Below are positions 11,941 to 22,341 of a stretch of 64,000 nt of DNA, one piece after another. Below the pieces are notes generated by a model. It made no database searches and was not told the DNA's origin. It saw only the letters and a program-made list of their open reading frames with translations. Location of the stretch: assembly GCA_032207245.1 (NCBI GenBank), contig CM063504.1, positions 85,358,124-85,422,123 of the forward strand. Reading direction: 5' to 3'. The first letter of the stretch is position 1. Each line of letters starts with the position of its first letter. A program made the position numbers and the translations under genes. The DNA comes from Pardosa pseudoannulata. Taxonomy: Eukaryota; Arthropoda; Arachnida; Araneae; Lycosidae.

Positions 11941-12490
11941 CTGAGATAATCTTTATAAATGCCTTCCAAAAGAAGAAAATGTAAGAAAAAGTTATATTAT
12001 TTTAAACTTTTACGTAATAAACGAGCTTTTTTTATAACTAAATTGTTAATATGCTTGCACTGTTATTTTCTTGAGAGGAATAGGCAAAATGCAATGAGAA
12101 GCTTCTGTCACTCTTAAGATAATATCTGTCACATTCAACTGTACAGGTAACTTAAAATAACAGAAATGTTACTGGAATGTTTATTAAGGATACTTGCAGT
12201 CTGCAATGGATACCATTACAGATTACAATTATTTTACGAAGCTACAAATTTTAACTAAATATACGGGAATTTAAATCATTCGTAGCGTGTCATCTTTATT
12301 TCTAATTTAGTAAATTAATAGCAGCTTCTAAATTCGTCACATTTATAAAAGTATTTATCTAAAGCAAATAATTTATGCATATTTAAATAAGAATTGCTTA
12401 GTTGTACAGAAGAAAATTTTAAATTTATTTTCTTTATTTTATTTTGTGTGTGTGTGAGTGCTAAAATTATTAGTTGAGAAGTTTACTTAA
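11940..12490. other. AT-rich sequence, no feature
   Basis: No gene seen. It ends with a short (TG)n stretch near 12445-12457, just before the TTAA element. Confidence 0.4.
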
Positions 12491-12498
12491 CCCTATAA

Positions 12499-12905
12499 CA
12501 CTTTGACTGCCATGGCTATCATATGTGATATCCAGTGATATTTCCGTTGAGACACTGGCTATCCGATATGATAGCCATGGTGTTTTAACACTTCAGGCCA
12601 TGGCTATCAAAGATGTTATCAGTTACATGAAAATCGTATTGGAGTTTGATTGTTGGGCTCCCTACGATGTGTTAGGTATACGTGGTTTGCGCAAATTGGT
12701 ATATGTGACGATTTTATGAGCTAAGTTTTATGAAAAATTAAATATTTGGAACATGCAACAAAAAAGGGAATATATATAAATAGAGAGAGTTTGTTTTGAA
12801 ATATTGTTTATATATATAGTTTTATGTTGAAAAAATACAAATTACACAAAAAAAAAGTTTGGCCCCGTTGTGAACATTTGCAATTTTGGCTTGGCAGTCA
12901 AAGTG
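12499..12905. mobile_element. TTAA-type (piggyBac-like) MITE, family P2
   Basis: The inverted ends are CACTTTGACTGCCATGGC on the left (from 12499) and CACTTTGACTGCCAAGCC on the right (read from 12905). They are flanked by ATAA (12495-12498) and TTAA (12906-12909), consistent with a TTAA duplication with one mutation. GCCATGGCTATCA occurs three times within the first 110 bp on both strands, suggesting subterminal binding motifs. The frame 12525-12719 lies inside these repeats and is not a gene. Confidence 0.7.
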
Positions 12906-12909
12906 TTAA

Positions 12910-14403
12910 AGGTCACCAAAATAAATTTATTGGTATTTAAGGTAATTAGTTTATAAATGTTATCTATGAACCTTATAAATGTAAAATATATAATGTTGTC
13001 TTTACATTCCTTTGGAGGGTTTGCATTAGAGGATACCTAAGGAGGGTTTGAGAAGTGGTTTAACTGACAACCCCCTTCCCTTGTACAGCGTGAACATTAT
13101 GCGTTTTTAAAAGTTTAACTATATTGAAAGAACAGTAAATAAGAATCCTTAAAATATTATAATAAATAAATAGCTTAACAATTTATAAGTGTTGTTTGTA
13201 TAGATACATTTATTTGGGGTCATAAGTGAGATGAATTAAATTACTGATTTCTCAGGTACAGCAAGTTTAACCCATATTGGACCGCTGTCCTATAAACAGG
13301 ACAGCAAATAAAATTCCATTTAATAATAAAGTTATAAATATTTTCTGAGTGGATGTTATTTTAACACCTTTAAAATAGACGAACTTTAGCATAGTAACAA
13401 AAATGAGAAATCAAATTATATTGTATTGTAAAATTTATTTTCAGCAACCTCTTAAAAATTGTCATTTTTTAATCTTTAATTTTATATTTATTATTATTAT
13501 TATTTTAAACATTGTGGAGGTTACTATTAGTTTAAAAACAGAGCTAATAATGTAGCTGAAAGTTTTTGTTGAAAAATATATTTTACATGTGTATTTTGTA
13601 AGTATAAAAAAGGTGCCCTAAAATTAAGACGACGGTCCAATCCTGATTATTTTTCTATGAATTCGATATTGCATTGATAGCGCACATTCTTTTTTTATCT
13701 TTAAATGAAAACCTGTTGAAACACCTGTTCACACACCTGGACACAACAAGGGGTAAATAGATGTCTATTCTATTCAGAAAACTGGAGATTTTTTGCAAGA
13801 TAAACTTACTCTCTTACTGTCAGTTCAATAACTGCAAGAGAAAACCTACAACAGTGTGATTAAAATGTAATGTTGGACTTTGTTTTGACTGTTTCCCCAA
13901 ATTTCATCTATGAATCAGCCTAATGCAATGTAAGTGATATTTGTTAAGTTTTAGTAGAGTAATGGACCGTTGTCCTATTTATAGGACAGCCAATTACATA
14001 AAAAATTAAAAATATTTTTTCAAAATTTTGGTTTTATATACTTAGTTACACCATATTAATGATATGGATTAAGTTTTAATAACTTACAGAAATATTTAGT
14101 TGGTGTGGTACAATATGGGTTAAATACATATATTTTAAAAGAAAATATTGAATTTAAAATGTCAAAAACATAAGAAATTGAAAAAATCATTCATGTCAAA
14201 CTTTTTTTTTATTTATTTATTTTTTTTTTAATTGCAGAAGTTTTTGATTGTTTATCATTGGCTTCCATACATCACAGATGTATGAGATTGGAGCAGTAAA
14301 TAATTATAAAAAGATAAAGTAAAGTACTCCAAAAAGTAAAGTTTAAAAGAAAAGTGTTTAATAGGTGGTTTTGTTACGAAACCACTGTCCGCTAAATGGT
14401 TAA
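12910..14403. repeat. Dispersed repeat R2, copy 1, with nested P3 element
   Basis: The flanks of the P3 insertion match 47085-47630: ATTAGTTTATAAATGTTATC, TTTGGGGTCATAAGT and ATGTCAAAAACATAA appear in the same order. The right end has a hairpin GTGGTTT-loop-AAACCAC followed by CTGTCCGCTAAATGG and TTAA at 14400-14403, so R2 may itself be a TTAA-type transposon end. No transposase was recognised. Confidence 0.55.
13271..14119. mobile_element. TTAA-flanked MITE, family P3, nested in repeat R2
   Basis: Flanked by TTAA at 13267-13270 and 14120-14123. Inverted ends are CCCATATTGGACC (left) and CCCATATTGTACC (right, other strand). Two subterminal hairpins are built on the same core: GCTGTCCT at 13284-13291 pairs with AGGACAGC at 13298-13305, and TGTCCTAT at 13971-13978 pairs with ATAGGACA at 13981-13988. 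The second R2 copy near 47420 appears to be the unoccupied site, reading straight from AACAAGTATA into TAAATACAAG. No transposase frame is present. Confidence 0.75.
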
Positions 14404-14444
14404 AGGATGAGTCATAAAAATTTCTCCTTTACACTTCCTGAAAG

Positions 14445-14479
14445 TTTGGTTTGGTTTGGTTTTGGAGCGCTACGGTCTA
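14445..14479 (-). mobile_element. Extremely 5'-truncated SINE S1 (35 nt) with TSD
   Basis: Only the 3' terminus of S1 is present on the minus strand: TTTGGTTTGGTTTGG (tail) and TTTTGGAGCGCTACGGTCTA (end of the body). It lies between perfect 18-bp target-site duplications, CTTTACACTTCCTGAAAG, at 14427-14444 and 14480-14497. This is a complete retrotransposition event that stopped after about 35 nt of reverse transcription. Confidence 0.85.
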
Positions 14480-14649
14480 CTTTACACTTCCTGAAAGAAT
14501 ATTGTGCTCTTATAATTGTCACTTAGTAAATAATCTGGTTATGTGCAACTTACAGATATGGAAGGAAGAAAGGTGGTGAATCTTAGAAGATTAAATTGAA
14601 AAAGAACTATTATCAGAATACCGTTTTTATTATTTTACAAACTACAATA

Positions 14650-15240
14650 CCGACTGACACATTTATTTCCCCCCGCTTGCGTAATCCTGACACGCAGACC
14701 ACCAATTGGACATCAAGGTCGGGGGATCAAAATGTTTAGTGTTCGAATCAAGTTTGGAAAGGGAGGCGTCTTTATATTTACTTTTACCACGGTCCACGTA
14801 CACAATAAAACCCTAGACGACAAACCCCGATCCGTATGTCCCCATTACACCCATAAAGAGATTCTTTTCAACCACCCTCTCGTGCAAGGACCCTCCGCAA
14901 AATGCCTGCGCTAGGGTCCTTGGCCCTGGATTGGAAAAAGAGCCTGGGAAAAGGGTCCCCTTCTTTCTGCTTGCTCATGCCCTTTACTTCTCCAGAACTA
15001 GTGTTTTTGCATCGACGCTATGCAAGGGGAGCCGGCAGTTTTGTTTGGGGCTTTTTCTTTTTGATTCTTTGCTTTTCACCTTCAACTCAGGACCTTGTCC
15101 TTCAAGGAACCACAGCAATGCGTGCATGCATCGGGGGCTGACAAGGGGCCCCGGCAAGGTACGGGGTGCATTGCTTGCTACCTGCTGAATCACCGTCAGG
15201 GGGAAGCCCCCTGAATATCATTTTGGGGGCTTCTAAAAAA
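14650..15240. other. GC-rich island of unknown nature
   Basis: GC content is near 50 percent, well above the flanks. Overlapping frames exist on both strands (14732-14914, 14902-15141 and 14931-15188 plus; 14984-15193 minus), but none shows a recognised domain and they contradict one another. The right part contains short inverted G/C runs (GGGGCCCCGG near 15144; GGGGGAAGCCCCC near 15199) followed by A-rich sequence. It may be an old transposon end, a processed-RNA insertion, or foreign or conserved sequence. I cannot identify it. Confidence 0.35.
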
Positions 15241-15543
15241 AATAAAAAGAGCGTTTTAAAAGAATTATTTTTTTTTCTAGAACTACGCTTTACCTTTTTA
15301 ACCTGTTGTATCTTTTTTTTAAGTAACATTTTAATCCTTGTTACATTTTTAAGAATTTAAAAAATCGCAAAACAGTCAATGTACATGATAGGAAATGAAA
15401 TTGCTGCATGATCGTTTCTCCTGAGCTGGTAGATAAAAAATAAATAAATAAATAAGTGTTGAGTGCACTTATTCTTTGCATGTTAGCATGGGCACATTTT
15501 TAAGTGCATCTAAGACAGTAATTAACCTTTCATCCTTTTTTAA

Positions 15544-16110
15544 CCCTCTGACTGCTCAATTTGTAGACCGAAATCGATTAAAAAATTGTGTAATTTTTTT
15601 GTACATTTTAAATCTATATATATATTGAAGAATTTGAATATGCACTTTTCTTTCTAGAAAAGATTTTTTTATATAGATATTTATCGAAAAACCAATGTCA
15701 GATGTTATCAGAAGAAAAAAAAAATTTAAAACATTTCAATTGAATTATAGTTAATTTCTATTTACTACATAATGTAATTAGAATATAGATAATTATATAC
15801 TATAATTATATTACGTAAAAAATACATAATATAAATATATAATTATATAAATATATTATTATAATCGTAATATATGATGTTATAATATTATATTATCTAA
15901 TATAACTACAGTTCTATTCATATAACTCTATTTATTACATAATTAAACGTTTAATACTGTATATAATTTATTTCACTGTTTAAACTGAGAAAAAGTGGAA
16001 TGCGCTCCTCAAAACAGGAAGAAAAGCAAATGCCCGCGAAAATCGCGAGATAAGCAAATTTTGCTACATTTCAGTTGCCCGTGAAAATAGCGGGATGAGC
16101 AGCCAGAGGG
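15544..16110. mobile_element. TTAA-flanked MITE, family P4
   Basis: Flanked by perfect TTAA at 15540-15543 and 16111-16114. Inverted ends: CCCTCTGACTGCTCA (left) and CCCTCTGGCTGCTCA (right, other strand), 14 of 15 identical. Inside the right end, CCGCGAAAATCGCG and CCGTGAAAATAGCGGG are near-repeats that can each fold on themselves. The centre is an AT-rich, partly palindromic block. No coding region. The ends resemble piggyBac-type termini. Confidence 0.8.
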
Positions 16111-16456
16111 TTAAAGTTTGATACCAAAATTTTCAAAAGTATACTTTTAATTATTTGCAGTTCATTATTTAATAATGAAAAGAATAAACAACTGGTATTT
16201 AAATTTGCTTATCAAATTTAAGAATGTATTTCTGTTCATACGGAAATACAAAATAATTCGGCCAAGTATTTTGTATAGACTAACTACTATGTAACTTATC
16301 AGCCTAACTTATTATAGGTACTATTTTCGAAACTAACTCAAAATCGTAAAGACTAATGGTTATTGCACAAATAGGCAAGTTATCTTTCGGTTAACTTCTG
16401 TCAAGGCTGTAGAAAATTTAAACCATAAAAATATCATTGCGTCATTTTTTCTTTCA

Positions 16457-17025
16457 CCCCTTCCGGTACGATTTAATAATGAAAAACTGTGCATGAAATA
16501 ACCATTTAATTTTTATTTAAAAAACTTGTTTCATTTTACAATTCTTACATATTCTTAATTAAAATCCACTTTTTACATAGTGTTAAATAATATCAGAAAC
16601 AGTAAAATTAAGAAAATATCAAAGCAAAACATTAATAAGGTATGCAGATAATAGTCTTCAAGCTAGTGGTACTTTTCAAAACAAAGTGCAAAAGAATTCT
16701 TAATTGTTTACACCGCCAAGTAGTCTCACTTTTAATTGGATTCTTGTAACACACACGGCATTTCTTAGTAGGTTTTCTTTTATTCTGACTCATTAATTTG
16801 GCAATGACTTGTACCAAGAAATTCTAAGTAAACAATATGCAATAGTGACTTGTGATTTTCACAAGTGATAAAAGTGTTGCCAAATTCAGTACATTAGAAA
16901 TTTTAAATTAAATTAATTATCATATTTAACAGTAACTTTAATCGCATGACGAGTGTAGCTCGTCATTGTGCGGTATGGAATCAAAAACTAATGACGAGCT
17001 AGACTTGTCATTTTACCGGAAGGGG
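16457..17025 (-). mobile_element. piggyBac-like transposon remnant, family P5
   Basis: Inverted ends CCCCTTCCGGTA (left) and CCCCTTCCGGTAAAATGACA (right, other strand). Flanks are TTCA (16453-16456) and TTAA (17026-17029), a TTAA duplication with one mutation. Near the right end TGACGAG and CTCGTCA motifs recur in both orientations (about 16947-17000). The element keeps the 3' end of a transposase gene on the minus strand (16632-16817); the rest of the gene has been deleted. Confidence 0.75.
16632..16817 (-). pseudogene. piggyBac transposase, C-terminal zinc-finger fragment
   Basis: The 61-residue frame contains KRKPTKKCRVCYKN followed about 11 residues later by WRCKQL. This matches the cysteine-rich zinc-binding domain at the C-terminus of piggyBac transposases, where a CxxC pair and a later C/H pair bind zinc and contact the terminal repeats. 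The N-terminal and DDD catalytic parts are absent, and the final Cys/His pair appears disrupted after WRCKQL. It sits between TTAA-type ends with matching inverted repeats, which supports the family call. It is a dead fragment and cannot transpose by itself. Confidence 0.6.
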
Positions 17026-17029
17026 TTAA

Positions 17030-18645
17030 AAAAAGATGTAATAGTTTAAAAAAAACTTTGATTAGCAACTAGGAACATACCGAAATTTTATTAATTGATG
17101 ACACCTCAGATTTAAGGGTTTTTTTATATATAAAAACTAGATATTCTGTAACCGTAAAAATATGGACTATGGAAAAATCAGTCATTTTGTTCAAACTTGT
17201 CATTATAAAGAATTAATATAAGAACTGCTAATAATATCTTATACTGCCAATTAAATAGTTAAAACTTATTGTGAATTAGATCTATAAAACAACTGATAGT
17301 AAATTGTATACCTAGAAGGAAGAGTTGGTAAAACTTCCAAGAGAATATTTTTATTTTACATAACAAGTAAAAAAGTAAACGCTTCAGTATAAATAAGCCT
17401 TAATAATTAAGCCTTAAAATACACACAATACACAATAATTAAGCCTTAAAATTTTTTAAAGCATTTCAATTGGCTTCAACTTTGACTGTAGCTTTCATCC
17501 ATGATTTAGTGAAACATGTAAATTATATCATTTAAGTTTTTATTCTAGTAGATTTAAAGAGGAATTTATCTATGCTTTAACCTTAAGATGTACTTTGTAA
17601 TTTTTACTTACGTCCACAAGTTATCTAGTGAAGAAAGAGCTAGATATATAACATTGTCATTTGCATCCACGCGATACTGTTCGACTTTTCGCTGATGTAA
17701 ACTATTACGATCAACAAAGGACAAAATAAAACAGAAGCGTTCACCAGGAACATCTTAATAGGTATCCTCTTTATCCTGTATTCTTTTTCCCTTTTTAACA
17801 CTTAAAGAAATGTATCAAATAATGCTTGTCCGCTGTTTCTTTAAACCGGAATTACTATTCTACTGTCAAAAGCAAACAATATAAATGACAAAGTTTTGAA
17901 AATCTTCATTTACTCGCTTTGGAGATAAATAACCATCGCCTAACTTTTTGACCTCTACATAAAGTCACCTTGTCCAAACGCACTTGAAAGACTTCCGAAT
18001 TTTTAGAAGGGCACCTAAATTTTTATCCGGGGTCATTCGAACAATAAGCCTTTAACCACCTTCACTGCACAATGGAAACGAACTCCTTCTAGAATGCCAT
18101 TGTGAGGCACCGAATTAGGAGGGAAGGTGGGGGATGAGTTGATGAAAAAAATTCTATTCTATAAATATATATAAAAAAAGAATGAATGAATGAAGAACCA
18201 GAGGAACTTAACACTTTTGGCAAAGAAGGATTCCGTTTTTCATAATTTCCCTCCCCCTTTTGTCAAACGCCCCCCTCAAAAAAAATAACAATCAGATCCG
18301 GGAATGGAAGTGAAACAGGTGGTAACCACGATCATAAGCTGAGGTCAGGAATTCATATTATACAGTTCAAGTTATGCTAGGTTTTTTTTATTATTATTAT
18401 ACGAGAGACAATAACTTCTTAAATCTTCTTCTGCTTTCATTTTTTGTAAATGACATTTTATGGCTTGTAGGGTGAAATTCGACAAAAATAGTAGTAAAAA
18501 AGGGTATTAATAGCGTTAGTTTTATTTAAGGAAGGCTGTAGCGCAACCATTGCGTTGATCATTTTAATAGGAAATTTATTTGTGGTTCAATATAAAAAGA
18601 CTTTTACAAGTTAGAGTGATGCAGCATTATATACCGAGAAACAAC
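17030..18645. other. AT-rich intergenic sequence
   Basis: No gene, repeat boundary or array is recognised. A somewhat GC-richer patch lies near 17940-18150, with no long open frame. Confidence 0.4.
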
Positions 18646-18649
18646 TGGA

Positions 18650-18997
18650 GGTTCGGTTTCGTTTGGAGCTCTATGATCTACGGTTTTTGCTAATAAAACC
18701 GAGACTTTGTGCTGAAAATCGATTCCGATGGGATATGGACATCCATATCAGAACTGGAATTCAAACCCGCTAACTCCAATACCAAAGGCCGAACGATGGC
18801 TGAATGGTTAGGGTACTGGCCTTCGGAACTGGAGTTCGTGGGCTCAAATCCCACTATGGCACGAATGTTCGTAGCCGTTCGGAATCGGATTTAAACAGTA
18901 GGTCCCAGTCTCATTAGCCCTCCTGTTGCAAATAGTAGATCGTAGCACTCCAAAACCAAACCATTACCCAAGAGCAGTGCTCTCCCATTCGGCGATC
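18650..18997 (-). mobile_element. Old SINE S1 copy split by a younger S1 copy
   Basis: The minus-strand S1 copy starts at GGTTCGGTTTCGTTTGG (tail) and runs through AATTCAAACCCGCTAACTCC (B-box region) to about 18788. It resumes after the inner SINE at ATTACCCAAGAGCAGTGC and ends at CCCATTCGGCGATC (head). The split point lies within the head region, and both halves are equally diverged. Confidence 0.75.
18789..18962 (+). mobile_element. SINE S1 inserted within another S1 copy
   Basis: Full-length plus-strand copy: head CCGAACGATGGCTGAATGG, B-box GGGCTCAAATCCCAC, body, tail CCAAAACCAAACC. The flanking target duplication is imperfect (AATACCAAAG before, ATTACCCAAGAG after), as expected if both sides belong to an already diverged older SINE. 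The apparent 61-aa frame across this region is an artefact of the SINE pair. Confidence 0.8.
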
Positions 18998-19398
18998 TAC
19001 TCGAAGACAGGGTTGATGGGAAAAGTTTTATTTGACAAAAATGTTGTCATATTTATGTAAGCTATCACTGTCTTTGTCATATCAGCTTAAATAGACTTTT
19101 TCATTTTATCTTTCCAGTTACAGCTATATAAATTTAGTATTTCACAAAATAAATAGTTAAATTGCACTGGATCATTCCAATCTTAAAATTTTAAATTTGA
19201 AGCTACCTTTACTTTAAATGAAGGTATATCATACCTGATGCTTTTCAATACAGAACATTCAAATTTTCAATACAGAGAAACTATCCATTTTAACCCTATC
19301 TGAACTCATTTTAGATAGTTTTGTAATTCCTGTTGGTAATTTTTTTAAGTGTAAAAATAGCCTGAATTTAAATTTTTAAATTATTTATGCATAAGTCG

Positions 19399-19478
<80 letters not shown>

Positions 19479-19510
19479 ATGTATATGTACATATATTTAC
19501 GTACATATAC

Positions 19511-19587
<77 letters not shown>

Positions 19588-19613
19588 CATATGCATATAT
19601 ATATATATATATA

Positions 19614-19653
<40 letters not shown>
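19399..19653. repeat. Compound (TA)n / (TG)n microsatellite
   Basis: About 255 bp of TA dinucleotides with a central TG run and TACG/TACA variants. All overlapping Ile-Tyr, Cys-Val and Thr-His frames on both strands are artefacts of the repeat. Confidence 0.95.
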
Positions 19654-19658
<5 letters not shown>

Positions 19659-20085
19659 TCTGTCCATGTGTTTAGGATAGAACTGCTCCTAAACGGCTGG
19701 ACTGATTTTCATGATATTTTGTGTATGTAAGTTGATTCGCGAATAGTTTAGATTTATAATTTGATCCGATAGAAAATGTTTTTTTTTTTATTAAAAATTC
19801 AGAATTGCGTGCTTATCGTGTTGATTATTATAAAGACGCTTCAAACCCTCCACTGCAAACGTATCTGTGGAGCGGTGGTCAACGCAATGGGCAGCAGTAC
19901 GACACGTCCCTCGATCGAATCCCCATACAGGCAAGTCTGTACTCGTGGTGGCGTCAAGTATTTTTCAAATAATTTTTCCCCTTACCTTTTCATCAAAACG
20001 GTCCAATTTATAGTTTATTTAAAAACATTTTACAACTTTTGGATTTACAGCATTAAAACAGAATAGCGTCAGTCGAGCCGTCTAG
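19653..20085 (+). mobile_element. Helitron-like non-autonomous element (tentative)
   Basis: The segment lies between TA-rich arrays. It contains CTCCTAAACGGCTGGACTG followed by a run ending TGATCCGATAGAAAATG, and ends CCGTCTAG before T. CTAG followed by T fits the Helitron 3' rule (CTRR, then host T). The related but different Helitron pair at 55440 and 62336 has the same kind of terminus. No terminal hairpin as clear as in that pair is visible, and no Rep/helicase coding remains. The 96-aa frame here is a chance reading. Confidence 0.4.
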
Positions 20086-20087
20086 TA

Positions 20088-20158
20088 TGCACACATATAT
20101 ATAATATATATATACACATACACACATATATATACACACGTATATGTGTGTATGTGTG
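20088..20158. repeat. (TA)n/(CA)n microsatellite
   Basis: Short TA and CA/TG runs between the Helitron-like element and an LTR-like family A unit. Confidence 0.85.
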
Positions 20159-20762
20159 TCTTAATTGGAGTATACGACGGGTTGTTTGCAGTCATGGCCA
20201 GTTTGTTTGGTAAAACAAGATACATTTTCCAAATACGAAAGATATTTATTGCCACAGCGTCAGTTGGATGGGTTCTCACTTCAATATACTAGCGGGACAA
20301 ACTTCTAAAACATCTAATATGAAAAATTTAAGAGACAATCTCCGAAAGGTCAAAGGGAACATCTAAGGAAAAACTTTTGAAAAAAAAATCTATCTCGGAT
20401 AGTGAGCATTCTCTTTTTGTTCAGAATTTCCTAAATTGGCCTCTAGGGTACTATAAAGTTTCAGGTTGTTAGACCCTTGTGAAATGGTCCCAGTGACTGA
20501 ACCCAGAACTGGAATTCAGTGGTCCGTTTAGACTAGGGATTGAAAAGGGAAATTTGCACCAGGAGTTTTAGAACTAGACTTTAGATTGAGACCCCTTAAG
20601 AATATTCTCGTTGAGTAATGAGGGCTTTAGGCTATAAATTTACTTCGGCACGATTGAAGTATTAAATTAAGGGAAGTTCTCTGACAATATATGTCTTTAG
20701 GGGCCGTCTTCGGAGTTTTATACAAAATCTCTACATATGTTTATATATTTAGTTTACTTTTA
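20157..20762 (-). mobile_element. LTR-like element family A, oldest copy
   Basis: Diverged copy of the family found at 23577, 25468, 51600 and 53469. Shared landmarks in order on the plus strand are TTGCAGTCATGGCCA, TTTCCTAAATTGGCC, GGGGCCGTCTTCGG and GTTTTATACAAAAT. It follows a TA/TG microsatellite. It is interpreted as a solo LTR on the minus strand: the opposite strand carries a TATAAAA-type box near its start. Confidence 0.5.
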
Positions 20763-21100
20763 TTAGTAATTGAATTAGTAAACAAAATTTTATATTATTA
20801 GGAATAATTCATAACATAACATGAGCACAAACTGAATAATATGAAATCTGAAAAATAATCATTTTAAATATTAAAGTATGTAGGATCGGGAAAAATGTTA
20901 ATAATTTAATTTTTTATAACTACTGTTCCATTTCAGATATGACGAAAGTTAATTGTATAAAAATACGCAGAAATACTTGCAGCTTAATTTAAAAAATAAT
21001 AATGATAGTCATTTACTCAACTATTAATATTCTATATTCGATTATCGGAATCGGGTTGTCCCTAATAATTCCATATAATTAAATTCTATTGTGGTATTAT
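20763..21100. other. AT-rich sequence, no feature
   Basis: Nothing recognised before the mariner-family element, whose possible left end, CAGAGGCTTGTCCG preceded by TA, is at about 21104. Confidence 0.4.
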
Positions 21101-21190
21101 ATACAGAGGCTTGTCCGTTATTTTTTAGACGATTTTGGTTAGCAGTATTAAAAAGTCTTTTGTTGCAAAACAAATAACTGCAATTGCATT

Positions 21191-22332
21191 ATGTTTTTAA
21201 AAGTCAAAATTATGGTCTGCGGCTTGAGAGGTTTGTTTTTATTCAAAATGACGTTTTTAACGAAGCAGTGGTTCGAAGGCTATATTTATGCTCTTTCCGA
21301 AGAAAAGTATCCATATTCCGTTATCCAAAAACGATGTGAGAGTCATAGTTTTGTGATATCTAAAAAGTCGATAGGTAATATCGTCAAAAAGAAAGAGGAA
21401 AATAGTTAAATTGGAGCTTCAAGTGGGACAAAAACTCCAAGCATCCAAGGAAAAAACGAACACCTTCCACTATTGCAAAGGTACGTTGTTTAATGTTAAA
21501 AGAAAATCCCCCTACTCAAAGGACAGTAGCAAAATCATCAAAATGCTCGGTTTCCACTGTGAACAAAATGATAAAAGTTGATTTAAATCTTAAAGCGAAA
21601 AAACTCAATATGTATCGTCTTTCTTTAAAGAATATTGCTGGACGAAGGATACCCTGCAAAATTCTGCATTAGAAACATTTATCCAAAGAAAAATGGAAAA
21701 CAAATTGTCAAAATAGATGAATCATGGGTGTATTTAAATGACTGCAACAAAAAAAGAGCCATTTATTATCATAAAAGGGGAGAAAAAAATTAAGTACATG
21801 GTCCAAAGAATCGAAAGAAAGTTTTTCTAAGGGATTCATGATTTTTGTTGGTTTTTCATATAATGACAAGTTAAAAATCAAGAGAGTGGAAGAAAATGTC
21901 AAGATTAACTCCAAAAACTGTCAGGAATATATTTTATCGCCACTTTTTCTGAATGAAATACCATCGCTTTACCCGCAATGCCACCAACCTGTGGAACTCC
22001 ATCAAGACAAAGCTAGCAGTCACACATCAAAATCCACTGTAAATTTCCTGAAAGAAATGGAATAAAAAACTGGTATCAAGGACATACCCTTCACTGATAT
22101 CCCTACTACATCACCTACGGATTTTTGTGCATTCTGACTTTTAAAATCTGCATTATCCAAACGTCGTCCCACAACCCTTACAGGACTATGAAAAGCTGTT
22201 CAGGAGGAATGGGATAGAATGCCTCTTCTGACACTCCAAAAGGCATTATTATCCTGAAAATTACGGTATCGCAAGATAGTTCAGAATAAGTGCTATCAAA
22301 TAGAACATTTCAAACACAAGAATTATATGTAA
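21191..22332 (+). pseudogene. Tc1/mariner-superfamily transposase pseudogene
   Basis: A degraded single-domain transposase that would cut and paste DNA at TA sites. The N-terminal part (21191-21406) carries ALSEEKYPYSVIQKRC and ISKKSIGNIVKKK, typical of the first helix-turn-helix. A shifted frame then reads RTPSTIAKVRCLMLKENPPT and VSTVNKMIKVDLNLKAKK, the second DNA-binding region. Catalytic residues are recognisable: the first Asp in KIDESWVYLND (codon 21716-21718), the second in ELHQDKASSHTS (codon 22006-22008) and a third in TSPTDFCAF (codon 22120-22122). The last two are separated by 37 residues, as in the DD37D (maT-like) group. At least two frameshifts and several stops, including the one ending the 75-aa frame at 22065, show it is inactive. 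A final in-frame stop is at 22330-22332. Confidence 0.85.
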
Positions 22333-22341
22333 TTTAGTTTT

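Noticed and set aside
19860..19930. tRNA-like A/B boxes near GGAGCGGTGGTCAACG and CGATCGAATCCCC
   Set aside because: Spacing and arms do not fit a tRNA, and the segment is better explained as part of the Helitron-like element.
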